Origin: Scatophagus argus
Taxonomy: Eukaryota; Chordata; Actinopteri; Scatophagidae
DNA: 64,000 nucleotides
Direction of reading: 5' to 3'
Assembly (NCBI RefSeq): GCF_020382885.2
Contig: NC_058504.1
Coordinates: forward strand, 17,991,019-18,055,018
In this document: positions 24,501-50,944 of the stretch, in pieces
How the letters are laid out: every line of letters starts with the position of its first letter
Position numbering within the stretch: position 1 is the first letter of the stretch
The notes under the pieces: generated by a model
Told to the model about the DNA's origin: nothing
The model's database searches: none
The model's input: only the letters and a program-made list of their open reading frames with translations
Translations under genes and position numbers: made by a program

Positions 24501-26374
24501 TATATATATATATATATATATATACACCAAAGAACTGTTCTCAAAGGATTCAAAATAGGGCACAGCTCCTACATGTTTTCAAAATACTCTACAGCTACAA
24601 TATCCTTGAAAAATAAAAACAGATAGCCAAACAAGACATGCTAATATCAGATCTAGGTCAGCTCACAAAGAGTGTTAGGCTGTCTGGGGCACTAATGCTC
24701 TAAATCCAATCAAATTATAACAGGAGATTTCCCTGTCAAGAGTAATTATACGACAACAAGTAAAGTCATCTAAAAGGCAAGCAAACCTCGGAATAAAAAA
24801 GGAGAACCCTTTTTTTTAAGGAATCAGTTGGGAAACCTGCAGCTTCCTTTCATTTAGTAACAGCTGCTGTATCTCCTGTTTACAGTGACACTGCTACATT
24901 AACTTATATTTTGTGTAGTGAGTCACAGTAAAAAAAATAAATAAATAAATAATAAACGAGGACAGTTGTGAAAAGTTAGGAATAGAGCGAACTCTGATTC
25001 AGTTTAGCTACATGGTGAAACACCAAACAGTCAAGGCCAAGAGGAGCATGTGAGCCAGCCCGTTGGAGTGATTTCACACTGGTGCCCAGCTGCCTCTGCA
25101 GATGAACCGAGTGTGAGTCCACAAGCACCAACAAGGACTTACAAATAACAATACACAATAATTATGTTTATTGCATTTCATTTATTTATGTTGCGCTTTG
25201 TCAAGTCCAAATGTGTGCTGAAGAAATGTTATCAAACAAGATTTGGCAGCTTTAAACTAATGGATTTAATGATGCAAATTTGTAGAACCTTTAAAAAATA
25301 AATGAAAAGGACCAAACCCAACAGTCAGACTAACTGTAGATCGGTAGATTGAAGGATGGTCACTCGACATAGACAGGTGCTTCTGATTAAGATTAAAATA
25401 AGATTACACCGAATGAATGTCAGGAAAGAACACCAGATTATCTCTTGGCAGGATGTTAATGCAAAGCAAATAAGAACAGAACATATCGTTGTTAAATGTG
25501 TTACTTACCTGAAATTACGATCTACGCAATCCACCCAAACTGAAGGTTCGGTCTTGATCGTGGGAAAAGTGGCATGACCCCGCGGGACCGCACTTTGGTA
25601 ACTTTCCACTTGACCATATTCTTGTGCCATTGCTGCTCGCGTGCCACCTTTACGACCTTGCTCACCCTTTTTGTACCAGACACAGTGGCACTCCTGACTG
25701 GATCCATTAGAGACTTGCCCACAACTACAGTATTTAGCCAACAAAGTGTGTCCGCCAGTTCCGCCTCTCGCTGGCTCGGACTGTCCGCTGTATGCACACC
25801 ACACACTCGGGGCATCTCGGTATATGTTTGGATTGGCAGAATAAGCGGGGTGCGATTTCAAAGGTAAGAGCTCGTCCACCTGAAAGGTCGCGGACTGCGC
25901 TACCACCGCGTTCATAAATAAGTCTGAATCCTTGCGGACATATCTGGATATCACCTGGCCGCGCGTCATGGTCTGCGCGGTGTCCATGTCGCTCGATCGC
26001 AGCAGGTCCATGCAGCTCACTCGCTGAGAGTCATGCCATACCTCCCCAGAGTCGTCCTCTCTTAGGTTAGAGTCGTTGAGCAGAACCCTGCTGCCTTCTG
26101 AGGTCATATTTCGAGCGGTTCCAAACTCCGGCGCTCCACGAGAACTGTTCACCGTGGGGTCGAAGTCTGTAAAGGTGCTGCTGGAAGAGCACTGGTTAAT
26201 GTTGTTGAGCGGAGGAGAAACCGTATCCAAACCCAAGGACACCGACACTGCCTTACTGAGCTCAGCAGTAGTCGGGCAAGCACAGGTGCCCGTGGCATCC
26301 GACGGATCCCGCTCGTTTACTATGAAAGAGTCTGACGTCTCTTCCAAAACAGACAAGCTCGAGTGAAAGGCCAT
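18321..26374 (-). CDS. ar: Androgen receptor (nuclear receptor NR3C4), complete, nine coding exons
   Basis: Ligand-activated transcription factor for androgens. Exons 5' to 3' on the minus strand: 26374-25509, 24463-24327, 24086-23970, 23563-23420, 22439-22233, 21674-21530, 20475-20345, 20190-20039, 18485-18321. They sum to 2,064 nt, 687 aa, with every phase consistent. The DNA-binding domain (about 305-370) has zinc ligands C305, C308, C322, C325 and C341, C347, C357, C360, and the P-box GSCKV of the androgen/glucocorticoid class. The ligand-binding domain (about 438-687) keeps residues equivalent to human N705, Q711, R752, T877 and E897 (here N472, Q478, R519, T642, E664). The C-terminus reads [18 protein letters not shown]. 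Exons of 117, 145 and 131 bp equal their human counterparts. Oddities: the N-terminal domain is only about 288 aa, has no poly-Q and no FxxLF motif; the region matching human exon 4 is split in two; the hinge is derived. Teleosts carry two ar copies; I cannot say which this is. Confidence 0.96.
18509..18551. repeat. (GA)n microsatellite next to the last ar exon
   Basis: A GA run of about 43 bases in the last ar intron, about 23 bases upstream (in gene sense) of the acceptor of the final coding exon. In gene orientation it is a TC tract and so adds to that exon's polypyrimidine tract. Confidence 0.95.
22618..22643. repeat. Perfect 12-bp inverted repeat in the ar hinge intron
   Basis: GCTATTTGAATC, a 2-base spacer AC, then its exact reverse complement GATTCAAATAGC. 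It lies inside the intron that divides the hinge-coding region. It could be a cruciform or a remnant of a small inverted-repeat element; no function is evident. Confidence 0.9.
24500..24524. repeat. (TA)n microsatellite in ar intron 1
   Basis: A TA run of about 25 bases preceded by an A-rich tract, 36 bases upstream (gene sense) of the exon that starts the first zinc finger. A (TG)n tract at about 24,293-24,309 flanks the other side of that exon. Confidence 0.9.
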
Positions 26375-27977
26375 CTTCAGTCGGCGCAGTTAAGCAGTTT
26401 TACGCTGTGCGTCAGTTTGCAGGGAGAAAAACAACACTTTACAGGCGAGAAAACGCCTACTCCGTGAGACTCCGGTCATATGCCTCAGCGGATGGGAAAT
26501 TTAGGACAATCGTTGACGTGAGCTTCTAAAAGGAAGGGACGTCCCGTTCATCTGTTCCGCGGGCGATGGGCTGCCGAACTTTTCAGAAGTGGCCAATCGT
26601 TTCCTGCGAGTGCATTACGCTATTTCACTGGATTCCATTTGCATGCCTTTTAGAAGTATCTATTAGAAACCACGCAGGAGGACTTTGTACTTTGGCATGT
26701 CAACCGGCTAACATACTGAACAACAACCCTGAATGTAACTTATTATCTAAACTGATATCCCAGCGTCGTGCCTCCCGTTATTTGGCTGCAAAGCGTAACC
26801 CCAGGTCTCGCGAGGATAGCGAGGATTAAAAGGACCAGCGTATATCGACATATTAACGTAGGGTGTTACAGGCTGCTGTCTCAGATCCATCCACAATGAA
26901 AGCTGCCACGTATGTTCATGATGTTGTTAGTATTATTTTTATTTTGGTTTGAATTTACTTCAACTATGAATTATTTTAACAGCTTCATTTTCCAAGAAAA
27001 AAAAAGGTAAAAGTTGTCCAAAAGACAACACAAGATATTCACAAACAAAATGGGAAATATATCTTTTACTGGGATGGTCAATATAGGGTCAAATAGTCCC
27101 TCTGTATTTTCATGTGTTTATTTTTGGACAGCCTGATGAATGGGGTAGTCAGCAACAAGACAAGGGTGAGCTACTGACGCCACACACAGCCGGAGAAACA
27201 CAATCAAAATAAAACCAATTACATTTCTATTAACTCAGGCACATTAATTTCTGCTATCAAGAATTATAAAAAAAGAACAAGGTTATTGCTTGTTCATTTT
27301 TGCAGTATGGGTTGTCTTACAGGAGTGAGGAGGAGATTTTTTCATTTTCATTTTCAGTTTTCTAGGCTTAATATTGGATAGACATCTAATTGAAGGTGAT
27401 AATAAGGTTTATTTTTGATCATAGCTCATGTGTTTCTGTGCTGAACAGCTTAGTCATTACACATATTGAAGGTGATGATGCACACACAAAACACACAGGG
27501 TTTCTGTGTGTTTTATTTTGGTAATGAAGAATAGGGGAATTAACATTTAAATGGAAGGATAACAAGTGTTTTAAATGTCCTTGTGTTCATTAATCAATAT
27601 TCAGAGGGTTTTCCGTAGTTGGCATGTTGAGATTCAAGTGTGTGTAATACAATTTACATTTTTCATGAAAGACATACATATTTGTCTCACAACACAGAAG
27701 TGGACAGTTAATGTGTTTTTTTTTTCTTCCAATGAAATTAAAAATGTACTTTTCTGCACTGACTTATTTCCAGATGAAATGGCATTAAAATCATGGACCT
27801 TAAAGGCATCGAAGCACAGTAACAATATAATTTACCATCATATTCACTCTGTTATGTCAGGCTAATTTCTACCTATCCTGTACTCTCCACCTACTCTTTT
27901 ATAATCTCTCAGTGCGTCTGATTTTGTCATCTATTCTTATCTTGTCTTCACTCTGAGTGAATCCACAGCAGCCTCTC
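26375..27977. other. Intergenic: ar 5' flank and msn 3' flank
   Basis: Between the ar start codon and the moesin stop codon lie about 1.6 kb. The part next to ar (26,375-26,850) is comparatively GC-rich and presumably holds its 5' UTR and promoter. The remainder is AT-rich and presumably includes the moesin 3' UTR, since both genes are transcribed leftwards. No clear core-promoter motif or further exon is visible. Confidence 0.55.
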
Positions 27978-36328
<8,351 letters not shown>

Positions 36329-38003
36329 TTGCGGTTTTTTAATCTGTAACCGAAACACTTCTTCAGAGAGGTGCTTGTAGTAGCCTTTTCTCTGTGGAGT
36401 CATATGAAACTGCTTGCAATACCTACAAGGATTATACTGAATGAGAATAGACCATTGTATTGTTCCCAAGTACTTCTCTCTGCCTAATCCAATGGCAGCC
36501 CGGGGCCCACTTGTTGTAGAGAGGCAACCTTCATCTTCTGTGAAGTTTTCTTTTATTAATTAGGTTTTGACTGTGTATCACTCATCTAGGACCCAGGCTC
36601 TTTGTCTCCCAAATCTATTTATAGTGAGACACAAATCAACAGTAATTCAGCAGCACCGAATGTGCCAGCAGCAGTGAGGGCACCAGTATATTCTACTAAT
36701 CTAATAATCTTTCCAGTTTTTTTTTTTTAAGCATATGTTGTTATGGCATTCAGTGATTTAGGGGGTTGGTGTGGTGGTGTGTTGTGTTTGTGGGGGCTGA
36801 CGGGACCATAGCCAGCCAAATAAATCCTCATGAGAGCAATCACTAAATCAGTATGTTTATTCACTTATGTATCCCATAACTCTCAAAAGCACCAAGTCTA
36901 AAAGTAGTCATTTTAAATCATGAAATGATAATTATTTTCACATCTCCAAACTGCCCCTCAAAAATACTGTGGACATGTCCTCTATACAGTGGCGGAACAT
37001 AAATAAGTACATTTATTCAAGTACTGTAGGACACTTAATAAAATCAGTAAAGTCTCATCTTATCTCTTATCTTAAGTACTTGTATGTTACAAGTTACTTG
37101 GGTCGATTTTATGTTACTTCTACTTCACTGCATTTCAGATATAAACATATTACAATTTTCAGAGTACATTGTTAATTTTAAAAAAGTATTCCCTTTAGCT
37201 TTACAGATTAATATTCTGAATAAATCAGATATCATTCAATACTCTACTTTAGAATAACCTGCTTAATAGTGAGCTGTGTGAAATAGCTTCAGTTGGCTCC
37301 ACCTCGAGCTTAAAATGCTGCTCAAAACGTCTGTAATAATAATAATAATACAATAATGTATTAATATTATATAGCGCTGACAAGAGCTATTCTACATCGG
37401 AAGTAGGCCTACTTTTAGCCTACTTTGGACTGTTTTAGAATATTTTAAGCTCTTGAATGTTTTGAATTTGAACATGGTTTTGAACATATATTTGTATATA
37501 TATATTTGTATATATATTGTATATATATTTGAACATTTATTTTTGTGGGATTGCTGCTTTTATTGAAGTCATCTGATCTAAATACTTGAATAGACAATGC
37601 ATCCTTGGTGGCTGAAGTTGTAACTAAGTAGACAGAAACTGTCTGTTGATATTGCATTTTTAGGTGTTCTTAACCTGTTTCTTCTTATTTTTGAGAAGTC
37701 TTCAGTGAGACTGTGAGAATTTCTTTAATATTTAATGTTAATGTGGAGTGAGTTCGTTTCCATCCCGTCATTAAAAGCTGGCTAAAGGGGAACTGGACAC
37801 TTTGTATTTCGGTTCAAAAACAGGCTGCGTGAGGCAGAGCTCATGGAAGTGCAGTGTACTCATTACACGTCGCCAAGGTTTCACATTGCGCGCGCGTTCG
37901 TGTGCGCGTTCACATCGGCTATTGTGTTTTTATCAACAAGGCGACCACCGTGGCCCTACGGGTAGCTGAGCTGGCCAAGGGAACGACAAGGGATTGCCAA
38001 ACC
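36329..38003. promoter_or_regulatory. Head-to-head interval between msn and zc4h2
   Basis: The two genes diverge from this 1.7-kb interval, so it should contain both promoters unless moesin has further upstream non-coding exons. The 200 bases before the zc4h2 ATG contain several CpGs (a 'gcgcgcgttcgtgtgcgcg' stretch near 37,890), consistent with a small CpG-rich promoter. No TATA box is evident. Repeat sequence occupies about 36,978-37,300. Confidence 0.5.
36978..37300. repeat. Teleost interspersed repeat with 'cagtggcggaacataaa' head
   Basis: The head 'acagtggcggaa' followed by 'aagtacatttattcaagtac' and, further on, 'ttacttctacttcactgcat' and 'atttcaga' is the arrangement of a very common teleost repeat whose usual head is 'cagtggtggaa'. 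The copy is diverged and has no coding frame. It ends near an ATA-trinucleotide tract at about 37,330-37,350. Confidence 0.6.
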
Positions 38004-45495
<7,492 letters not shown>

Positions 45496-46091
45496 ATTGA
45501 ACTTTACTTTCAGCTGAAGTACAGTTTAAAGGGACCTGGCCCAATGCACTGATCTAAGGTCAGCCATGTACTTTAAACATATGGCTGAAGTAGCAGATCT
45601 GTGCTTCAGGACAATTTCCACAAACTGTCCCCACCTTATCAAGTCGTCTTCGTACATTTTTCATAAACTGGAAACAATTGATCAAGATCTGGTAATGTCA
45701 TTCTGTTGTTTGTTTTTATCAGTGCTTTGGGTGTGTTTATATGTAATTGTATGACTTCTATAGTAGGTTTACTAGTCCCTAAACATATAACTGCAATAAT
45801 GCAAACAGGAACTTAGTAAAACAATTCTACCCATGTTGCTATCATGTATTGCCTTAGATAATGTACTGTTCTTTCATTTTTTTACATTTTTTTTGCAATG
45901 CATGCATGCTTCCATGGCTGTCTGTTGTGTATTTTTTGTGCCAATATAAAATTTGAATATGTTAAATTGCAATGTTAAATTAAACATTGTTGTTTTAATG
46001 TTTACAGTGTTCAGGTGACCAGACTGGAGAAAAAAAAGGCCAGACTCACTTGCTCTGAATAGTGTTGTGTGTTTAACTTTAATACAGTGAT

Positions 46092-46102
46092 AATAAAATA
46101 AA
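46092..46102 (+). terminator. Candidate polyadenylation signal of zc4h2
   Basis: Two overlapping AATAAA hexamers, about 600 bases after the zc4h2 stop codon, in an AT-rich 3' region. This is the best visible candidate; transcript data would be needed to confirm use. Confidence 0.5.
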
Positions 46103-46391
46103 TGGCTGTTTTGTACTAACCTTGTTAGCTTGTCCTTTTTTACACTCACAACAAAAGCTAGACATTTGTTTGTTACTTAGCAGTGCGAACATAAACACAG
46201 CTGCAGCCAAGCAGAGTAACTGAAGACAAAGCCATCAGCATATGAATCAGTGTTTACTGGGCAAATGGGTGAGTTTATTATTATTATGTATAATAATAAT
46301 CATGATAATAATAAAGAGGAAGAAATATGTTTGACTCCTTCACAACATTGTCCCTTTCATTGTATCAGTACTGGGGCTGTCATGTCTGCAG

Positions 46392-47248
46392 CTATCTGTC
46401 TGAAAAAGGACAGTAAGGTCTTGATAAATGAGTTCCTGTAGTGTTTTTGTCAAGGTAACCCCTCATTTCATCTGTTGCCTGGGCAACTTCACGTTCCTTA
46501 GTCGTTGCTATGGCAACCACAGGTTGCTGTGACCCGTATGTGTACACCAAGTAGTTCCTCCCAAATCCAGGGAGGGGCACCATCGAAGGGCTTTTGGTGA
46601 TTGTGCACACACTCCCCCACTGTGCACACCCCTATAGCCAAGAGAAAAGTTTTAATCCTCTTAATAATCAGTGGTGGAAGAAACTTCTCAGACTGGTTCG
46701 AGACATACGGCTTTGTCTGTCCATAAACTCACTCATAGCTCAAGCGCGTGTTTTGTCTCATCTGCAGTGTTTGGAACTGCAGTTGTGTCTTCTTCCGTCT
46801 GATAAAACTCTTCAAGGCCAGAGAAGCCTGTTCCCGTTCACACACACTGCAGACAGCAGGGTCATGGAGCTCCACTTCAGCAGCCTGCCAAACGAGAACA
46901 CATGAAAATAACTAATACAGAAATAAGGTAATAAGGCGTTCTTTTTTTTTGTTTGTTTTTGCTGCAAACATGATCATAACATTAAGGCAAAACTAAGTCC
47001 AAGTCAAACAAATGCCTCCTAACCCGTCTCATCTCCTCCTCGAAGGTTTTGAGCCTCAGCACTGAAACGAGTTGAGCGGGGACAGGCTGGACTTCGGGAC
47101 CTTGACATGACTTGAAACTGAGAGAGATCTGGTTTCTCTCTCGTGTTATCTTCGTTTCCTCTTCTGAGCCCTCAAGATGCTGCCGTTTGCTCCGGACAAG
47201 AGAAATCATTCTCCTGCAGTAGTTTCTTCGGGCTTCCTCCTCCTCCAT
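46392..47248 (-). CDS. Unrecognised three-exon protein-coding gene, about 198 aa
   Basis: I do not recognise this protein. Exons on the minus strand: 47248-47024 (75 codons, starts MEEEEARRNYC, ends EEEMRR), 46884-46733 (starts AAEVELHDPAVCSVC, ends QNTRLSY plus two bases), 46611-46392 (ends RPYCPFSDR and a stop). Total 597 nt, with phases 0 and 2 consistent. The first donor (CGG|gttagg) and second donor (GA|gtgagt) are good, as is the middle acceptor (ggcag|GCT). The last acceptor is weak because its pyrimidine tract lies some 20 bases upstream; the neighbouring 'ctatag' acceptor would give a different, shorter end of about 40 aa. Residues are mostly charged and helical with one CxxC pair and no signal peptide or membrane segment. 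The gene is tail-to-tail with zc4h2 and starts about 2 kb from asb12. A cytosolic or nuclear protein is likely; function is unknown. Confidence 0.6.
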
Positions 47249-49315
47249 CCCGTACAAAATACAGCACCAGGGAATACGTTATTATTTGTATCTGATCGGT
47301 TATACCAATACCATATCAGGATGAGTGCAAACTATAACTGACGCAAACGTTTACTCCAGTTTTGTAACCTGTAAAGCTGTGGGGCTTTTTGGTGTCGTAA
47401 CGAACCCTTTTCTGCTAGAAAAATAAGGGATTTAATGATGGATTAAGAACAAATGCCAAACACGCGATTTGTTCTCTCGAGACCGTTTGTCCTCTTCTTT
47501 TAAGGTTCATTACAAGCTGCCTTTCCTGTAATCGGCGCGTTGCTATCGCCACCTGGTGGTCGACAGGGAAAGGACAAGGCCAGGGATATGCTCATAATTA
47601 ATTCAAATGTGCAAAACCAAACACAAAATGTTATATACAAAGATGATAGAAACAAGTTATGTAATTAATTAGACATAATTAGATAATTATACAAAAAATA
47701 TCTGTACTATAAAATATTCTGTACTATTTTTTCCTTTACAGAAGAGGGTATAGAAATTTTAAATAAATTTATGTTAATGAACATTTGTCATCGATTAGGT
47801 GTTCAGTTGTGTCAGTTCTTCCACAATATCACTTTAGCTCATCATCAGTGCAATGGCTTCCTGAGAACATGACCATAAATAAAGAAAAAATAAATTTTGT
47901 GGATTTATTATTTCAGAAGATGTATATGATATTGTTTCGATTCTTGATGGTTGATCTATAATATTACAATTTAAACACAACACATGATTTATTCTTACCG
48001 TATTGCAATGGCTAATGATCTTATTTTGTTTGCTGTTTTTCTGTCAGGATTCAGGTAGTTTACATTAAAAACAAATCTACCTACATTTGATTGTACAGTG
48101 TCTGTGTGCTCAAATTAATGTATAAAATTTCTTCATGCGTTTCTACAATGCCAGGAATCTGGGCTCTTGTGCCATCTGCTGAAAGAATGTGGTGTGTGAC
48201 AGCCTCCCTTCTAAACATGGGACAGTGTGAAGACACGGGTCGGTTTGGCAGAGGAACAGCTGACTGCCTGCCCCCCTAAAACTTCTGACAGTCATGCAGC
48301 TGACACTTACTAAAACGGCTGCCTTGGTGTGAATCAGAGAAACAAGGTGATATCATGATGCAAACAGCCAACTAACTGCCTTTCTCATTGACCAGTTGGT
48401 TTTATTGTCACAAAGTGAAACTGAACAATGCACTTCTGTCAACAATTTCTTTTCATACTCGTTTGACAAGCTGAAGCAAAAATTGGAACCTTAAAATATG
48501 CCACTCTGTGTGAGACATAGACACAGCCATCTCCATCTCATATTTGTTTTTACTCAGGAGACAGCGAATGTCACACTTGTATCACCTTTCTAATTATAAA
48601 CCTGAGCCTGTGCTCTCCAAGAATGGAAGTTTAGCCAGGCCCATCTGTGGCCTAAAATTAGCCCCCACCCCCCAGAAAGGAGTGAACATGCACACACACA
48701 CACACACGCACACACACACACACAAACCATACTGCACTTTTCACAACTTACAGCTCCTGTGGAAGCATCACACTCCTTCTTGGACGTTGCTCTTCTTCCA
48801 TGTGACTCATTACTATGGGGTTTAACTTCTCTGCTCCTCTAATGTCTTTGGAAATAACACCAGCAAGTACCTAGATGACGTAAGTGTCTCACTGCTGTCC
48901 AGTTTGCTGCTGTTCAAGCAAACCATGTAACCTTTTTTCTACTGAGCAAATGATGTGGACCTTTACTAGAAAAGCATTTGCTTTTTATGTCTGTGAGTAA
49001 AATGCACTCATGTATGGCTTTGAAACATCCACATTTTATTACTCTGATTTGTCTTATATACATTCACTGTGTCTTGTCAACAAAGTGCATTGGCTTATGG
49101 TAGCACTGTATGCTTAGGGTAAGAAATGTTTTATTACTTTTACTTTCCTGTACATATTTGTTATGTTGAAATAAAATTCATGCCCAGCAAAAACAACCCA
49201 ATATGACAAGACTATGTCAGCTGTGTATGTGTTTGGGTGCATTGCCATCTTCCATTGCCATTTTTTGTCATTGCAGATTGAAGAGCTTTGGCCTGCATCA
49301 GCCTGGAGTTAAATT
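47249..49315. other. Intergenic between the unrecognised gene and asb12
   Basis: About 2 kb. It presumably holds the 5' flanks of both neighbours, which diverge from here. A splice acceptor 'ttgcag' ending at 49,276, 40 bases before the asb12 ATG, suggests an upstream non-coding asb12 exon somewhere in this interval. A CA microsatellite lies at about 48,691-48,724. I see no further coding exon. Confidence 0.5.
48691..48724. repeat. (CA)n microsatellite
   Basis: A CA run of about 34 bases with one interrupting G. Confidence 0.95.
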
Positions 49316-50944
49316 ATGGTTCAGCGCCAAGCTGTCAACATGAGTTTGATGGACATTTCTAAGATCTTCTCCCTGCTGCAGCCTAAGGAGGAGGATGAGG
49401 ACAATGAGCACTGTCAGGCCTTGAACAACGCCGTGAGCAGCGACAACGTGACTCTGCTGTCCGAGCTTCTGTCTCAGGAGAGCTGCAGGAGGTCTATCAA
49501 TGCTCGAAGTGGGTGGGGGGTCCCAGTAACTCCCTTGCGCACTGCTGCTGCTCTGGGACACCTGAGGTGCTTGGAGGTGTTGTTGGAGCATGGAGCAGAG
49601 GTGAGATGAGGAGAGAGCATTTTCTTATATAACTTTTAGAAGGGAATGGCGAGATTACGGGTGAGAAGCTACAGCACTGTCTGAGCAGTGTAAGAAGTAA
49701 GATTTTCACAACATTTTGGACTTAATAGCATTAAAGCTGCACTAATCGATATTTTTATGATAATGATGGTGGCTCAGTGCAATATCAAAGGCTTTGCTGC
49801 AAGCTCACACAAAATTATCATTCAGATTCACCTCAGTTTCACTGAATCATTTAGCGTCTTCCAGCTCTTTGTTTCAAACTCTGCTGTCATCAGTGTTGTT
49901 TCCAGAAGCAGGAAGCACCTGTTTTCAGCACAATGAACCCAATTTATGGTACCTAAGAGGAGAAGGAATACTGGCTTTTAAATCATGAAGTAAATAAATG
50001 AATGTCTAATGTCTTCAGGGTGTGTAAATACTATAAAATTCTCTGCTAACTCATACACTAGGTGAGAATATGTCAGCGTTGTGTTAGCTTTGACACATTC
50101 ACTCACAAAAATCACTCAACTTTTTGGATTAACAAACTGCAGTGTGTCACAACATGTTGATGTACTGCTGTGTCTGACTCCAGATCGACAGTCTAGACGT
50201 GAAGGCCCAGACGCCCCTGTTCACAGCTGTCAGTGGAAAACATCTGGACTGTGTGGCTGCCCTGCTGAAGGCCGGAGCCGATCCTAATGGCAGTCAGTAC
50301 AACAATTGCTCCCCAGTGCTGACTGCTGCCCGGGAAGGCGACGTAGACGTGCTCCGAGAACTGCTGAAGTACGGAGCCGAGGTGGATGTCAGACCCAAAG
50401 TCCCAGAGTGGGCTTCCAATGCCACAGCCTGCAGGGGGCCCCTTTATATCTCTGCTGTTTATGGACACCTGGACTGCTTTAAACTGCTCCTTCTCCACGG
50501 AGCCAACCCCAACTACAACTGCACAGATGAGAAGATGCTGGCCAGGATCAAGCAGCCAAAGACAGTTCTGGAGGTGTGTCTCCGTTATGGCTGCGGAGTG
50601 GAGTACATCCAGCTTCTCATAGACTTTGGAGCAGATGTGTATCTGCCTACTCTGATCATTGACAAGACTACGAAGCAGAACGAAGCCCTGGTTCTGCTGC
50701 TCAAAGAGAGAGGTGAGACACTGATTAGTTCAGACAACACTCAAGTGTGTGAATGATTCAAAGTGCTCATTTTGATTCACCTTTTGTTTCTGCTCCAGTT
50801 TGCCCAAAAACACTCATGTCACAGACTCGGCTAGCGATACGAAGATGCCTCCCCCTTGCAGACAAGGAGCCATCCATTGACGGTTTGGACATTCCTCTCA
50901 TCCTGAGGAACTACCTGAAGCACGACACCTCTGAACTGATATGA
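49316..50944 (+). CDS. asb12: Ankyrin repeat and SOCS box protein 12, complete, three coding exons
   Basis: A substrate-recognition subunit of Cullin-RING ubiquitin ligases: ankyrin repeats bind the target, the SOCS box binds elongin B/C. Exons: 49316-49600, 50184-50712, 50799-50944, 960 nt, 319 aa, phases consistent. The N-terminus SLMDISKIFSLLQPKEED and the segment SINARSGWGVPVTPLR match ASB12. At least five ankyrin repeats follow, with signatures TPLRTAAALGHLRCLEVLL, TPLFTAVSGKHLDCVAALL, SPVLTAAREGDVDVLRELL, GPLYISAVYGHLDCFKLLL and VEYIQLLIDFGADVYLP. The SOCS box is near the end (TRLAIRRCLPLADKEP to LRNYLKHD). Translation may instead begin at the second methionine, nine codons in, which corresponds to the usual mammalian start. 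An acceptor at 49,276 implies a non-coding upstream exon. Confidence 0.95.

Noticed and set aside
24033-24563. A single 176-codon open frame on the minus strand across the ar zinc-finger region
   Set aside because: It runs through introns and microsatellites. The real coding parts are the exons at 24,327-24,463 and 23,970-24,086, the former in another frame.
46670-46700. The words 'cagtggtggaagaaacttctcaga' looked like the head of a common teleost repeat
   Set aside because: The match stops after about 25 bases and the following sequence is unrelated.
50193-50498. Minus-strand open frame of about 100 codons
   Set aside because: Antisense shadow of the asb12 ankyrin exon.
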